From contig NZ_VZZZ01000003.1 in assembly GCF_009193265.1 (NCBI RefSeq), positions 124,001 to 188,000 of the forward strand: a stretch of DNA of 64,000 nucleotides. The letters run 5' to 3'. The translations under genes and the position numbers were made by a program. Positions 1 through 8,056 of this stretch are shown here, one piece after another; the stretch's first letter is position 1; each line of letters starts with the position of its first letter. The stretch is from Marinobacter changyiensis (lineage in GTDB: Bacteria; Pseudomonadota; Gammaproteobacteria; Pseudomonadales; Oleiphilaceae). The notes under the pieces are model-generated. The model worked only from the letters and a program-made list of their open reading frames with translations. It ran no database searches and was not told where the DNA came from.

Positions 1-78
1 ATCGTGGTGGGAATTCTATTCACGGCGGGGTTTGTAGGGACACTGATACTGATCGTACGCTGGGTGTTGTCCGGGTAA
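1..78 (+). CDS. C-terminal end of an unknown membrane protein (5' truncated)
   Basis: The first 78 bases read as 25 hydrophobic codons ending in TAA. The residues (Val, Ile, Leu, Phe and Gly rich, then Arg-Trp) look like one transmembrane helix followed by a very short tail. The rest of the gene lies left of the window, so the family cannot be named. A weak hairpin (TGCCGG at 86-91 pairing with CCGGCA at 102-107) follows the stop and may help end transcription. The next gene is on the opposite strand, so the two are convergent. Confidence 0.5.
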   Translation: MVVGILFTAGFVGTLILIVRWVLSG

Positions 79-140
79 CACCGGCTGCCGGTCTGACCGA
101 CCCGGCAACTGGCTTCTGATTCTCGATTGCTCTTTCTCGA

Positions 141-245
141 TTACTGGCCGGCGACCCAGAATACCGCCAGTGACACCGCCAGTATGATGAGCACGATTGC
201 TGCGACGGCGTCGACCTGACTGTCACTCAGTGTGCTTTTACTCAT
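141..245 (-). CDS. 34-aa single-pass membrane microprotein
   Basis: A 34-codon reading frame starts at ATG (245) and ends with TAA (141). A GAGG ribosome-binding site lies seven bases before the ATG. The first dozen residues are polar (Ser, Lys, Asp, Gln), and the rest is one hydrophobic stretch of about 20 residues ending in Trp-Val-Ala-Gly-Gln, so the product is predicted to be a tiny inner-membrane protein. I do not recognise the family. The gene is divergent from cysI and separated from it by 300 bases. The ribosome-binding site and the clean soluble-then-hydrophobic layout argue that it is real; expression and conservation are unproven. Confidence 0.55.
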   Translation of the reverse strand: MSKSTLSDSQVDAVAAIVLIILAVSLAVFWVAGQ

Positions 246-545
246 GTTCTATCCTCGTTGTTGTTTGGAACTTATCGCCAGAGCCATTCGCTCTCTAAAA
301 CACGTATAGCCTATTCAGATTCGGCAAAAACGTCTACAGGCTTTTAGCACTATCTGTTATTAGCATATCTTTAAATAATCATTTTAAGCATAAACCGAAA
401 CTGGTATCTTTTTTACCATCGCGCGGTACGTGCGCTCAACACTTGTCAGGTTGCACGTTCAGCGCCACAGACAGCTTATCGCAGCCGTGACTGAAAAATA
501 TAGTCGTCAACACTCTTCGATTTCTACTGACCAGGATTTTGCTCT
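246..545. promoter_or_regulatory. Divergent intergenic region upstream of cysI
   Basis: These 300 bases hold no convincing gene. The stretch at about 340-420 is clearly A+T richer than its surroundings (runs such as TTTAAATAATCATTTTAAGC) and is the best place for the cysI promoter and an activator site. CysB is the family-level expectation, and a cysB gene is present at 62584-63561, but no exact site can be assigned by eye. A weak AGGA nine bases before the cysI ATG could be its ribosome-binding site. Confidence 0.4.
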
Positions 546-2198
546 ATGTACGTTTACGACGAATACGATCGGCAGATACTCGCCGAACGCGTCGCACAAT
601 TCCGCCACCAAACTGCCCGCGCCCTTGCAGGCGATCTGGCAGAAGAGGAATTTCTGCCACTGCGTTTGCAAAATGGCCTTTACGTGCAACGCCTGGCACC
701 GATGCTACGGATCTGTGTGCCTTATGGCATGCTCCGGTCGGAGCAACTGCGCCGTCTGGCAAAGGTCAGCCGGGATTATGACAAGGGCTACGCGCACTTC
801 ACGACCCGTCAGAATGTCCAGCTTAACTGGCCGGCCCTCGAGGATGTACCGGATATTCTGGCGGAACTGGCCGAAGTCGAGATGCACGCCAACCAAACCA
901 GTGGCAACTGTATCCGCAACACCACCACGGACCAGTTCGCCGGTGCTCAGTCCGATGAGATAGTTGACCCACGCCCGTATTGCGAAATTATTCGTCAATG
1001 GTCTACCTACCACCCGGAATTTGCCTTCCTGCCACGCAAATTCAAGGTTGCTGTTAACGCTTCCGAGCATACGGATCGGGCTGCGGTGCAGGTTCACGAT
1101 ATTGGTCTCGAGACCGTCCGTAACGATGCCGGAGACCTTGGCTTTAAAGTTTACGTGGGCGGCGGCCTTGGGCGAACGCCCATGGTCGGGCCGGTGATAC
1201 GGGAATATCTGCCCGAACTGGACCTGCTGACTTACCTGGAAGCCATTCTGCGGGTGTATAACCGTTACGGTCGACGGGATAACAAGTACAAAGCCCGCAT
1301 CAAGATACTGGTAAAAGCGCTGACACCGGAAGGCTTTGCTGACAAAGTTGAAGACGAGTGGTCCCATATCAAAGACTCTCCTTCCAGACTGACCCATGAA
1401 GCCATTGCCCGGATTCAGGCCTATTTCACGGAGCCAGGTTATGCCGCTCTGGAAGATAATCCGGAAGCTCTGGTCCAGGCACGAGCCGAATCGAAAGCCT
1501 TCGACAAATGGGTGACTCGTAACGTCGATGCCCATAAGAAGCCAGGGTACGCCATCGTCACACTGACCATGAAGAAAACCGGCACCCCTCCTGGTGATGT
1601 CAGCGATCGCCAGCTTGAACAGATTGCGGATGTTGCCGATCGCTACAGCTTTGGTGAAGCGCGGGTCACTCATCAGCAGAACGCGGTGCTGGCCGATGTG
1701 CGTCAGGATGAATTGTACGATCTCTGGCAAGCCATCAAGCCCATGGGTTTTGCCACCGCCAACCTCAATACTCTGACAGATATCATCTGCTGCCCCGGTG
1801 GCGATTATTGCGCCCTGGCGAACGCGAAATCGATTCCGATTGCAGAGTCCATTCAGCGCAAATTCGATAATCTGGATTACGTGTACGACCTCGGCAATAT
1901 TGACCTCAACATTTCAGGCTGCATGAATGCCTGTGGACATCACCATGTCGGTCATATCGGAGTGCTGGGTGTCGATAAAAAAGGGGAAGAATTCTACCAG
2001 ATCAGTCTTGGCGGTTCGGCCCAGCGTGATGCTGCCATTGGCAAACTGCTTGGCCCCTCATTTGCCAGTGAGCACATGCCGGAAGTGATCGAGAAGATCA
2101 TCAACGTTTATGTGGAAAACCGGACTGAAGAGGAAGCCTTCCTCGACACCTATCGCCGCATCGGAATTGTGCCGTTCAAGGAGCGTGTTTATGCCTGA
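546..2198 (+). CDS. cysI: Sulfite reductase hemoprotein (siroheme / 4Fe-4S)
   Basis: This enzyme reduces sulfite to sulfide in assimilatory sulfate reduction in the cytoplasm. The 550-residue protein has the nitrite/sulfite reductase layout: two ferredoxin-like half-domains, each followed by a siroheme/iron-sulfur domain. The cluster ligands are visible as C-x5-C in CCPGGDYC (about residues 415-422) and C-x3-C in SGCMNACGHH (about 459-463). Arg/Lys-rich segments such as HFTTRQNVQ fit siroheme and sulfite binding. The stop overlaps the start of the DUF934 gene by 8 bases. No cysJ flavoprotein gene is in this window, so the electron donor is not identified here; ferredoxin is possible. Siroheme supply would need the cobA product encoded at 22442-23302. 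Confidence 0.95.
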   Translation: MYVYDEYDRQILAERVAQFRHQTARALAGDLAEEEFLPLRLQNGLYVQRLAPMLRICVPYGMLRSEQLRRLAKVSRDYDKGYAHFTTRQNVQLNWPALEDVPDILAELAEVEMHANQTSGNCIRNTTTDQFAGAQSDEIVDPRPYCEIIRQWSTYHPEFAFLPRKFKVAVNASEHTDRAAVQVHDIGLETVRNDAGDLGFKVYVGGGLGRTPMVGPVIREYLPELDLLTYLEAILRVYNRYGRRDNKYKARIKILVKALTPEGFADKVEDEWSHIKDSPSRLTHEAIARIQAYFTEPGYAALEDNPEALVQARAESKAFDKWVTRNVDAHKKPGYAIVTLTMKKTGTPPGDVSDRQLEQIADVADRYSFGEARVTHQQNAVLADVRQDELYDLWQAIKPMGFATANLNTLTDIICCPGGDYCALANAKSIPIAESIQRKFDNLDYVYDLGNIDLNISGCMNACGHHHVGHIGVLGVDKKGEEFYQISLGGSAQRDAAIGKLLGPSFASEHMPEVIEKIINVYVENRTEEEAFLDTYRRIGIVPFKERVYA

Positions 2199-2694
2199 CA
2201 TTATAACTTCGGACGGCCAGATCAAAGCGGATGACTGGACGGTGGTACCCCGTCCTGAAGAGGGCGAGGTATTGACACTGCCAGAGGGTCGGGTCTTGAT
2301 TCCAGCGGATATGTGGCTGGCAAACCGGGCGCAATACCCGAACAAAGAAACTGTGGGTGTCTGGCTGGAAAGCCACGATGAGCCCGGAATGCTGGCAGAC
2401 GCCGTTGACGAACTGTCGATTATCGCTGTCAACTTTCCCAAATTCACTGACGGCAGAGGCTATAGTTCGGCGCGGTTGCTGAGGGAGCGCTTTGGCTACG
2501 AGGGCGAATTGCGGGCGATAGGCGATGTACTGCTGGACCAGCTTCAGTTCATGAAACGTTGCGGGTTCGACAGCTATGCACTGCGTGCGGATAAAGACAT
2601 CGAGCTTGCCGCTCACTGTCTGAACTTTTTCAGTCAGGCCTACCAGGCAGCGACAGATACCGAGGAACCACTGTTTCGTCGTAGAGCTCTGTAA
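2191..2694 (+). CDS. DUF934 family protein, coupled to cysI
   Basis: The 167-residue product belongs to DUF934, a family typically found beside sulfite or nitrite reductase genes in proteobacteria; its biochemical role is unsettled. The ATG at 2191 lies inside the last codons of cysI, giving an 8-base overlap that implies translational coupling. Recognisable family features are the WLE motif near residue 58, the segment FPKFTDGRGYSSARLLRERFGY around residues 82-103 (a hallmark in my memory of the family), and GDVLLDQLQFMKRCGFDSY near 113-131. There is no signal peptide and no obvious cofactor motif. A role in siroheme loading or electron delivery to CysI is only inference. A strong hairpin follows at 2702-2734. 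Confidence 0.85.
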   Translation: MPDIITSDGQIKADDWTVVPRPEEGEVLTLPEGRVLIPADMWLANRAQYPNKETVGVWLESHDEPGMLADAVDELSIIAVNFPKFTDGRGYSSARLLRERFGYEGELRAIGDVLLDQLQFMKRCGFDSYALRADKDIELAAHCLNFFSQAYQAATDTEEPLFRRRAL

Positions 2695-2701
2695 TTCGTT
2701 C

Positions 2702-2734
2702 CGGGCAGGATGTGCAGAAGCGTCATCCTGCCCG
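2702..2734. terminator. Hairpin between convergent DUF934 gene and acuI
   Basis: CGGGCAGGATG (2702-2712) pairs perfectly with CATCCTGCCCG (2724-2734) across an 11-base loop. The hairpin lies eight bases after the DUF934 stop and 13 bases beyond the acuI stop on the other strand. No long T-run follows on either side, so its strength as an intrinsic terminator is uncertain. Its position between two converging genes makes a bidirectional terminator the simplest reading. Confidence 0.7.
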
Positions 2735-2747
2735 AAATCTCCGCTCG

Positions 2748-3746
2748 TTATTTGCCGTGATCGAGTACAATCTTACCGGCCGAAGAGCTACTCAGGAACG
2801 CCTTCAGCGCTTCATCCAACTCCGCCTTGCCAATATCACGAGCGTTGTTCTCGGCGTGCTTACAGGCCCAGGGACCGCTCAACTTATCCCAAACGGCTTG
2901 CTTCTCCGCCAATGGAATTTCAACTGAATCAACACCCAGCAGATTAACGCCCCGCAGTATGAACGGTAGCACAGTGGTTTGTAGCTGCGTGCCGGCCACC
3001 AGGCCACAACAGGAAACCGAGCCCCCCGGCTGAATGTACTTGAGCAGCTCCGCCAGTGGATCGCCACCCACAGTATCTATCGCGCCGGCATAGGCAGGCT
3101 TGGCCATTGGTTTTTTATTCTCTGCCAACACATCCCGCCCGACCACTTCTGCTGCACCCAGGGCTTTCAATGACTTGGCATGGTCTGCTTTGCCGCTGAT
3201 CGCCACAACCTCATAGCCCAACTTTGACAGCAGCTCGGTAGCGATGCTGCCGACGGCGCCACTGGCACCGGTAACCGCTATCCGGCCCTGCTCTGGCTTG
3301 ACATCCATTTTCAACAGCTTGGCCACGCAAAGCCCGGCGGTAAGACCGGCCGTGCCGTACACCATGGCCGTTCTGGCGTCCCAGGAACGAGGCATTGGAA
3401 TACACCATCTGGCCGGAACCCGAATGTATTCGCCGAAGCCACCGGGGGTATTCATACCGAGATCGTAGCCGGTAACGATGACAGCCTGGCCGGCGGCCAG
3501 GTCGGCTACCGTAGAGGCAACAATTTCACCCGCCGCATCGATACCCGGGGTGTGAGGAAAAGTCCGCGTTACACCCTTATTTCCGGACGCTGACAGCGCA
3601 TCCTTGTAATTGAGAGAGGAGTGGCTGACTTTGATCAGCACTTCGTTTTCGGGCAGATCGTCAGTATTGCAGGTTTCGACAGCGCCGACATAGGCACCGT
3701 CTTTTTCGTGGACTCGCCATGCTTTGTATTCTATTGAGCTGGTCAT
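2748..3746 (-). CDS. acuI: YhdH/AcuI-type NADPH-dependent (acrylyl-CoA) reductase
   Basis: This is a 332-residue zinc-independent medium-chain dehydrogenase/reductase of the YhdH/YhfP group. The GroES-like N-terminal half contains SHSSLNYKDALSASG and FPHTPGIDAAGEIV, and the nucleotide-binding half has the Rossmann sequence VTGASGAVGSIATELLSKLGY (around residue 158). Family members such as AcuI reduce acrylyl-CoA to propionyl-CoA and take part in DMSP or 3-hydroxypropionate metabolism. That fits a marine host, but the substrate cannot be read from sequence. It lies 64 bases downstream of sohB on the same strand and may be cotranscribed. Start is ATG at 3746. Confidence 0.88.
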   Translation of the reverse strand: MTSSIEYKAWRVHEKDGAYVGAVETCNTDDLPENEVLIKVSHSSLNYKDALSASGNKGVTRTFPHTPGIDAAGEIVASTVADLAAGQAVIVTGYDLGMNTPGGFGEYIRVPARWCIPMPRSWDARTAMVYGTAGLTAGLCVAKLLKMDVKPEQGRIAVTGASGAVGSIATELLSKLGYEVVAISGKADHAKSLKALGAAEVVGRDVLAENKKPMAKPAYAGAIDTVGGDPLAELLKYIQPGGSVSCCGLVAGTQLQTTVLPFILRGVNLLGVDSVEIPLAEKQAVWDKLSGPWACKHAENNARDIGKAELDEALKAFLSSSSAGKIVLDHGK

Positions 3747-3810
3747 CGTCTCACCTTTGCTTTAGTTGATTGTTCCAGAGCTATTGGCGCTGGCTCACTG
3801 CAAAAGATGT

Positions 3811-4881
3811 CTATTGCATCTTCTGGTTTCGGAACGCGCTGAGTAAACGCAGAACCGTGTTCTCCATTGCCACTGTTGCGGCTAGTCCGAGTTTTTCAGG
3901 CAGCGTGCGTTTGCGGCGATACCCTACCGACACTACCTCCGCTCGCTCGCAGGCCTCAATGAGATATTCGTCGGAGGTCTTGATTTCATCAACCAGTTTC
4001 ACTTCCAACGCTCGGCGACCAAACCAGATATCACCATTGGCGACTTCAGCGATATCCAGGCTCGGTCTCCGTTCACTGACATAATCCTTGAACAATCCGT
4101 GTGTATCCTCGAGGTCTTCAAGAAACTTCTGCCGGCCTTTTTCTGTGTTCTCGCCAAAAATGGTCAGGGTCCGTTTGTGCTCACCCGCGGTCAGCACTTC
4201 GAAGTCGACCTTATTGTCTTTGAGTAACCGGTGGAAGTTTGGCAACTGCGCAACCACACCGATAGATCCCAGGATGGCAAATGGTGAGGCAATGATACGG
4301 TCCGCCACACAAGCCATCATGTACCCGCCACTGGCAGCCACTTTATCGACACACGCCGTCAGCGCAATGCCTTTGCTTCTGATCCTGTCCAGTTGAGCTG
4401 AAGCGAGGCCGTAGGAGTGCACCAGCCCACCGCCGCTTTCCAATCGCACAACCACTTCATCCTTGCCGACATCAGCAACGCTGAGTACCGCCGTGATGGA
4501 TTTTCGAAGAGAATCCGTATCACTGGCTTTAATGTCGCCATCAAAATCCAGCACAAAAACCCGCGGGCGAGCAGTCTCATCAAGCTCAGCGCCGCTTGCT
4601 TTGGCTTTTTTCTTCTCGGCTTTGGCTTCCGCTTTGTGCTTCTTCTTCTGTTGCTTCTGCCAGAGTTTGCGTTCCTGCTCACCCATCATCCTGGCCTGGA
4701 TTGATTCCTTCAGCTGACGATACTTGTCGTTAAGTCTGCGGACTTGAAGTTCGCCGTCACTGTCGTCGCCCCCTTTGTCCTTGTGCATGGCTGACACTAT
4801 GGTTGCCACGACAATTAATAACGCGACAACCAATGTTACCGTTTTGGCCAGAAACAGCCCGTACTCTGTGAAAAATTCCAA
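3811..4881 (-). CDS. sohB: SohB-type inner-membrane serine peptidase (S49 family)
   Basis: The 356-residue protein has an N-terminal transmembrane helix (residues about 10-32). A Lys/Ala/Glu-rich, probably helical charged linker follows (about 45-100). The S49 ClpP-like domain comes next, with the catalytic serine in the segment KVAASGGYMMAC and the conserved ILGSIGVV strand. The family cleaves membrane-associated peptides and is related to signal-peptide peptidase SppA. Length is normal for SohB (about 350). It is divergent from the SCP2 gene; the 215-base gap carries a good sigma70 promoter for that gene. acuI follows downstream. Confidence 0.92.
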   Translation of the reverse strand: MEFFTEYGLFLAKTVTLVVALLIVVATIVSAMHKDKGGDDSDGELQVRRLNDKYRQLKESIQARMMGEQERKLWQKQQKKKHKAEAKAEKKKAKASGAELDETARPRVFVLDFDGDIKASDTDSLRKSITAVLSVADVGKDEVVVRLESGGGLVHSYGLASAQLDRIRSKGIALTACVDKVAASGGYMMACVADRIIASPFAILGSIGVVAQLPNFHRLLKDNKVDFEVLTAGEHKRTLTIFGENTEKGRQKFLEDLEDTHGLFKDYVSERRPSLDIAEVANGDIWFGRRALEVKLVDEIKTSDEYLIEACERAEVVSVGYRRKRTLPEKLGLAATVAMENTVLRLLSAFRNQKMQ

Positions 4882-5020
4882 GTCGCATCTCCAGCATGGA
4901 TACTTTAAAGGTCGCTTGATTGTAACCGAGCAAAAGCAGGGTACAAGACTTTGCCCGTTGAAAGGCGCCGGGAGTCCGAAATAACCACCTCACAAAATTA
5001 AAACAAGCGTTCGATCAAGC

Positions 5021-5049
5021 TTGACACCGCCTGGCCCTCCCCCTACAGT
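5021..5049 (+). promoter_or_regulatory. Sigma70-type promoter for the SCP2 gene
   Basis: TTGACA (5021-5026) and TACAGT (5044-5049) are separated by exactly 17 bases. The -35 box is a perfect consensus match and the -10 box matches four of six positions. Transcription would start near 5056, about 40 bases before the preferred ATG at 5097. Confidence 0.65.
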
Positions 5050-5096
5050 CAGATCGGTTAGCCAAGCGCATGAAACACAATACAAAGGGTAAAATA

Positions 5097-5411
5097 ATGT
5101 CTGCAGCTCAGGTATTTGAAAAGCTCGAACATAACTTCAACGCGGATGCCGCCAAAGGTCTTGATCTGGTGTTCCAGTTTGACATTGAAGACGATACCAA
5201 TCATCACCTGATCATCCATGATGGCACCTGTCAGCTGGTTGAAGGTGACCATGCGGATCCGTCAGTCACTCTGATCATGAACTCAGAAACCCTGAAAGGC
5301 ATTGTTTCCGGCGAGACTGATGGTATGCAGGCCTTTATGGCGGGTCAGCTACGTGCCGAAGGCGACATGATGCTGGCAACCAAGCTGGGTGAACTGTTTA
5401 CACTGAGTTGA
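5097..5411 (+). CDS. SCP2 sterol-binding domain protein (SCPX-type lipid carrier)
   Basis: A 104-residue single-domain protein of the SCP2 fold. Family features are the short beta segment LDLVFQFDIED, the HLIIHDGTCQLVEG strand pair, the ADPSVTLIMNSETLKGIVSGE core and the amphipathic C-terminal helix AEGDMMLATKLGELF. Bacterial SCP2 proteins are thought to bind lipids or acyl chains; no substrate can be given. An in-frame ATG lies 27 bases upstream (5070), but it falls within about 15 bases of the predicted transcription start, so 5097 is preferred. The gene appears monocistronic, between a clear promoter and a clear terminator. Confidence 0.85.
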   Translation: MSAAQVFEKLEHNFNADAAKGLDLVFQFDIEDDTNHHLIIHDGTCQLVEGDHADPSVTLIMNSETLKGIVSGETDGMQAFMAGQLRAEGDMMLATKLGELFTLS

Positions 5412-5423
5412 TCCGAACTGTGG

Positions 5424-5460
5424 AAAAAGCCTCTGAGTCGTTCGACCAGAGGCTTTTTTT
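5424..5460. terminator. Bidirectional intrinsic terminator (SCP2 gene / fimL)
   Basis: AAAAAGCCTCTG (5424-5435) pairs with CAGAGGCTTTTT (5447-5458) around an 11-base loop and runs into seven T residues on the plus strand. On the minus strand the same A-tract gives a U-run, so the hairpin can end both the SCP2 transcript and the convergent fimL transcript, which stops at 5464. Confidence 0.92.
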
Positions 5461-5463
5461 GTT

Positions 5464-7173
5464 TCAGAGGCCAACATCATCGAGGGAGGACTCAGCCAAC
5501 TTGAGCAGGTCCATGTTGCGATCGTCCCGGGTACCGATGCTTTCTATGTAGTATTCAAACGAGGTCAACGCATCGGCGAGGGCTTCGAGAACCGACACTG
5601 AAGGCGGCTCACGTTCGTCGAGAAGCTTTTCCTGTATGCATACAGCAACGCGCTGGAGCACATTGGCAGCATCCGGGTCATCAAGCATCACGAACCCTCC
5701 CCAGATGCTGTGTAATGTTGCCGGCAGATTAGCCAGGTGCATTTTGTCGTAGTCGGACTCTATGAAAGCCGTAATGGCCCGCTTTGCGAGAATCAGCGCT
5801 CCACGAGCTTCGTCTGCGACAACGATCATGGCCTCCCGGCGATACGGTGACTGTTCGCGATCAGACACTTTGACGCCCGCCAATGCATCGGTTTCACTGG
5901 TAATGCCGCGGGTTACCATTTGCATGGCGGCTTCTTCAATGCTCAGAACCGCATCCGCGAGCACATAGAGCTCATCACTCGAGGGCAAACGCTTTTCAGC
6001 TTCCCATAAGCGCAACTTGCCGGCCTGATTTTTTGCCAGTCCGGACAATTGCTTCAGATCCAGCATCAACAGGGTATTGGAAAGGCTCTCAAGCGATGCC
6101 GCAATCGTTGACAACTCGGCGATGTCCGGCTCAATTCCCCGTTCCACAATATCCAGCTTGTCCTTGAGTTGGTTCAATTCCTCCTGAAGGGCATCCGACA
6201 AGGATTTGAGAACATCAGCACCGGGTCCGTATAGACGCTTGCGGTGCGTTTCCATCATGACTTCAGGATATTCGGAAGGTGCCAATTGATAGGCTTCGAG
6301 AATCTCCGCTACTTCAGGGTTGGCCGACCCGCTACGGAATAAAAGATAGATAAGATCCTTGAAGAGGGAATCCGGGGCATCTTTGGCCGTTGCCACTTTG
6401 CCCACATAAACGATTTCGCGCGTGTACTTTTCAACACGCATCAGCATGCGCTTACGGGCCTTTCCAAAAGCCATGTCGCGGTCGAGCATGGTGTCGGCGA
6501 CTACCGCAAGCAAACACCACATCTGACCCATGGACGCCCCGTTACAGAGCCGGGCAAATCCCCGGGCTGCACGCCCGATCAGCTTTTTATTAACGGCTTC
6601 ATTGCGTTCCCTCAACACACCCAGCAGACCAATCTGGAACATCAAACGCATTCGCTGGGCGTAAACCTCGTAACCGGCTTCGTCGCCTTCAACCGGTGTG
6701 ATCGCCAAACTGAAACCGAAATTTGCGCGGTGTTTAACGTCGACATCGAAAAAGCAAGATTCAGGATAGGGCTTTTCTTTACGCGCTTCTCGCAAGTCAT
6801 TAATAATGGGAAGCAGTAGTTCCGGATGGTCTGCCCGTTGCTGATGATAATATTCGACATATCGACGAAGGATAAAAAGAGCACTGCTTAAAGTAGTGAG
6901 CAGGATGTTCTTATCATCATTAGCACCGACCGGCACATCGTTGGCCATAGCCACTGCTTCCTGGCACAACAGGATTCCGCCTCGCAGTTCCACCAGAATG
7001 AAGATTCCCCGTAACTGGTTCAGATAGTCGACACAGTTCTGAAGGTCTTCCCCGCTCTCCCTGTTTTCCTGAAAACGCCCGAGACAGGCTTCTGCCTGTC
7101 TGATCGTTTGTTCTATTTCCGCCTTGACCAGATCAAACGACTGCGATTTCGTCGCTATTGACGATTGAACCAT
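5464..7173 (-). CDS. fimL: FimL-type scaffold protein related to the ChpA N-terminus
   Basis: The 569-residue protein matches, from memory, the N-terminal part of the chemosensory kinase ChpA and the stand-alone protein FimL of Pseudomonas aeruginosa (about 556 residues). Telling segments are VKAEIEQTIRQAEACLGRF near the start, LRGIFILVELRGGILLCQEA around residues 54-73 and LLLPIINDLREARKEKPYPES around residues 120-140. There is no kinase, CheW or receiver domain, and I see no phosphorylatable Hpt histidine in the ChpA-like repeats. In P. aeruginosa FimL links polar FimV and PilG to cAMP production and type IV pilus activity. A fimV gene sits at 39522-42485. dnaQ lies upstream on the same strand after 145 bases. 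Confidence 0.85.
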   Translation of the reverse strand: MVQSSIATKSQSFDLVKAEIEQTIRQAEACLGRFQENRESGEDLQNCVDYLNQLRGIFILVELRGGILLCQEAVAMANDVPVGANDDKNILLTTLSSALFILRRYVEYYHQQRADHPELLLPIINDLREARKEKPYPESCFFDVDVKHRANFGFSLAITPVEGDEAGYEVYAQRMRLMFQIGLLGVLRERNEAVNKKLIGRAARGFARLCNGASMGQMWCLLAVVADTMLDRDMAFGKARKRMLMRVEKYTREIVYVGKVATAKDAPDSLFKDLIYLLFRSGSANPEVAEILEAYQLAPSEYPEVMMETHRKRLYGPGADVLKSLSDALQEELNQLKDKLDIVERGIEPDIAELSTIAASLESLSNTLLMLDLKQLSGLAKNQAGKLRLWEAEKRLPSSDELYVLADAVLSIEEAAMQMVTRGITSETDALAGVKVSDREQSPYRREAMIVVADEARGALILAKRAITAFIESDYDKMHLANLPATLHSIWGGFVMLDDPDAANVLQRVAVCIQEKLLDEREPPSVSVLEALADALTSFEYYIESIGTRDDRNMDLLKLAESSLDDVGL

Positions 7174-7318
7174 AAATTGACACTTCCCGTTTTCAACGTG
7201 CAGAGAGCCGCAGCTAAAATTTCCGAACTAACCATTACTTATAACACAAAACTCAAGTAGCTCAAGAAACTCTAAATGTAACAAAACGTACGTCTGCACA
7301 GGTTCATAACCGGTAGGT

Positions 7319-8044
7319 TTACTGCTCGACAGATTGTCCTTTTTGCTCAATCTCGCGCCAGAGAACCTGGCCGCTGGACGACTCGATCGTATCCAGCATT
7401 CTGGTATGCGCGGCCATTTCTTCCTGGCGCGCCCTCACCACCCGCAAAGGCTTGCGATCGGCCGCAAGCCGCCGAACGGCTTCCACGCCACTGGCGTTAT
7501 CGCTACCGGCATCCAACGAGAGCGCGGTCTGGCCGCCGGTCATCAGCAGATAAACATCCGCCAGAATTTCCGCGTCCAGCAATGCACCGTGGAGCTCACG
7601 ATTGCTGTTATCAACGCCATAGCGCTTACACAGGGCATCCAGATTGTTTTTCTGCCCCGGATGTTTGGCGCGCGCAAGCGCCAGAGTATCAACGACACCG
7701 CAGAATTCCCGGGTCACCCGCTTGTTTCTCAGCCTCGCAAATTCCGCATCCATGAAACCGATGTCGAAAGCCGCGTTGTGTATAACCAGTTCGGCACCGT
7801 CAATAAACTGAAAAAATTCCTCGGCAACATCGCGGAAGAGCGGTTTATCAGCCAGGGCATCATTGGTAATACCATGGACTGCAATCGCCTCGGCCTCAAT
7901 GTCCCGCTCGGGATTAACATAGACATGGTAATGACGTCCGGTGAGTTGACGTTCGACGAGCTCTACACAGCCTATTTCAATTATGCGGTGGCCCTGGGCC
8001 GGGTCGATACCGGTGGTTTCGGTATCCAGTACAATCTGTCTCAT
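7319..8044 (-). CDS. dnaQ: DNA polymerase III epsilon subunit (3'-5' proofreading exonuclease)
   Basis: The 241-residue DEDDh exonuclease provides proofreading in the Pol III core. Exo I is DTETTGI at residues 7-13, Exo II is HNAAFDIGFMDAEF around residues 90-103, and Exo III is HGALLDAEILAD around residues 152-163, with the catalytic His and Asp present. The C-terminal 50 residues are the less conserved polymerase-binding tail. It lies 12 bases downstream of rnhA. The rnhA-dnaQ pairing is common in gammaproteobacteria, where the two genes are often divergent; here they point the same way, as in Pseudomonas. Confidence 0.95.
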   Translation of the reverse strand: MRQIVLDTETTGIDPAQGHRIIEIGCVELVERQLTGRHYHVYVNPERDIEAEAIAVHGITNDALADKPLFRDVAEEFFQFIDGAELVIHNAAFDIGFMDAEFARLRNKRVTREFCGVVDTLALARAKHPGQKNNLDALCKRYGVDNSNRELHGALLDAEILADVYLLMTGGQTALSLDAGSDNASGVEAVRRLAADRKPLRVVRARQEEMAAHTRMLDTIESSSGQVLWREIEQKGQSVEQ

Positions 8045-8056
8045 AGTGTTTCCTGT

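Noticed and set aside
430..963. 177-codon plus-strand frame running from the leader into cysI
   Set aside because: It overlaps cysI in another frame; the cysI frame has the complete family sequence and the other product does not resemble anything.
705..1730. 341-codon frame on the minus strand inside cysI
   Set aside because: It is fully antisense to a complete, clearly recognised gene and has no family resemblance; long antisense frames are expected from the codon bias here.
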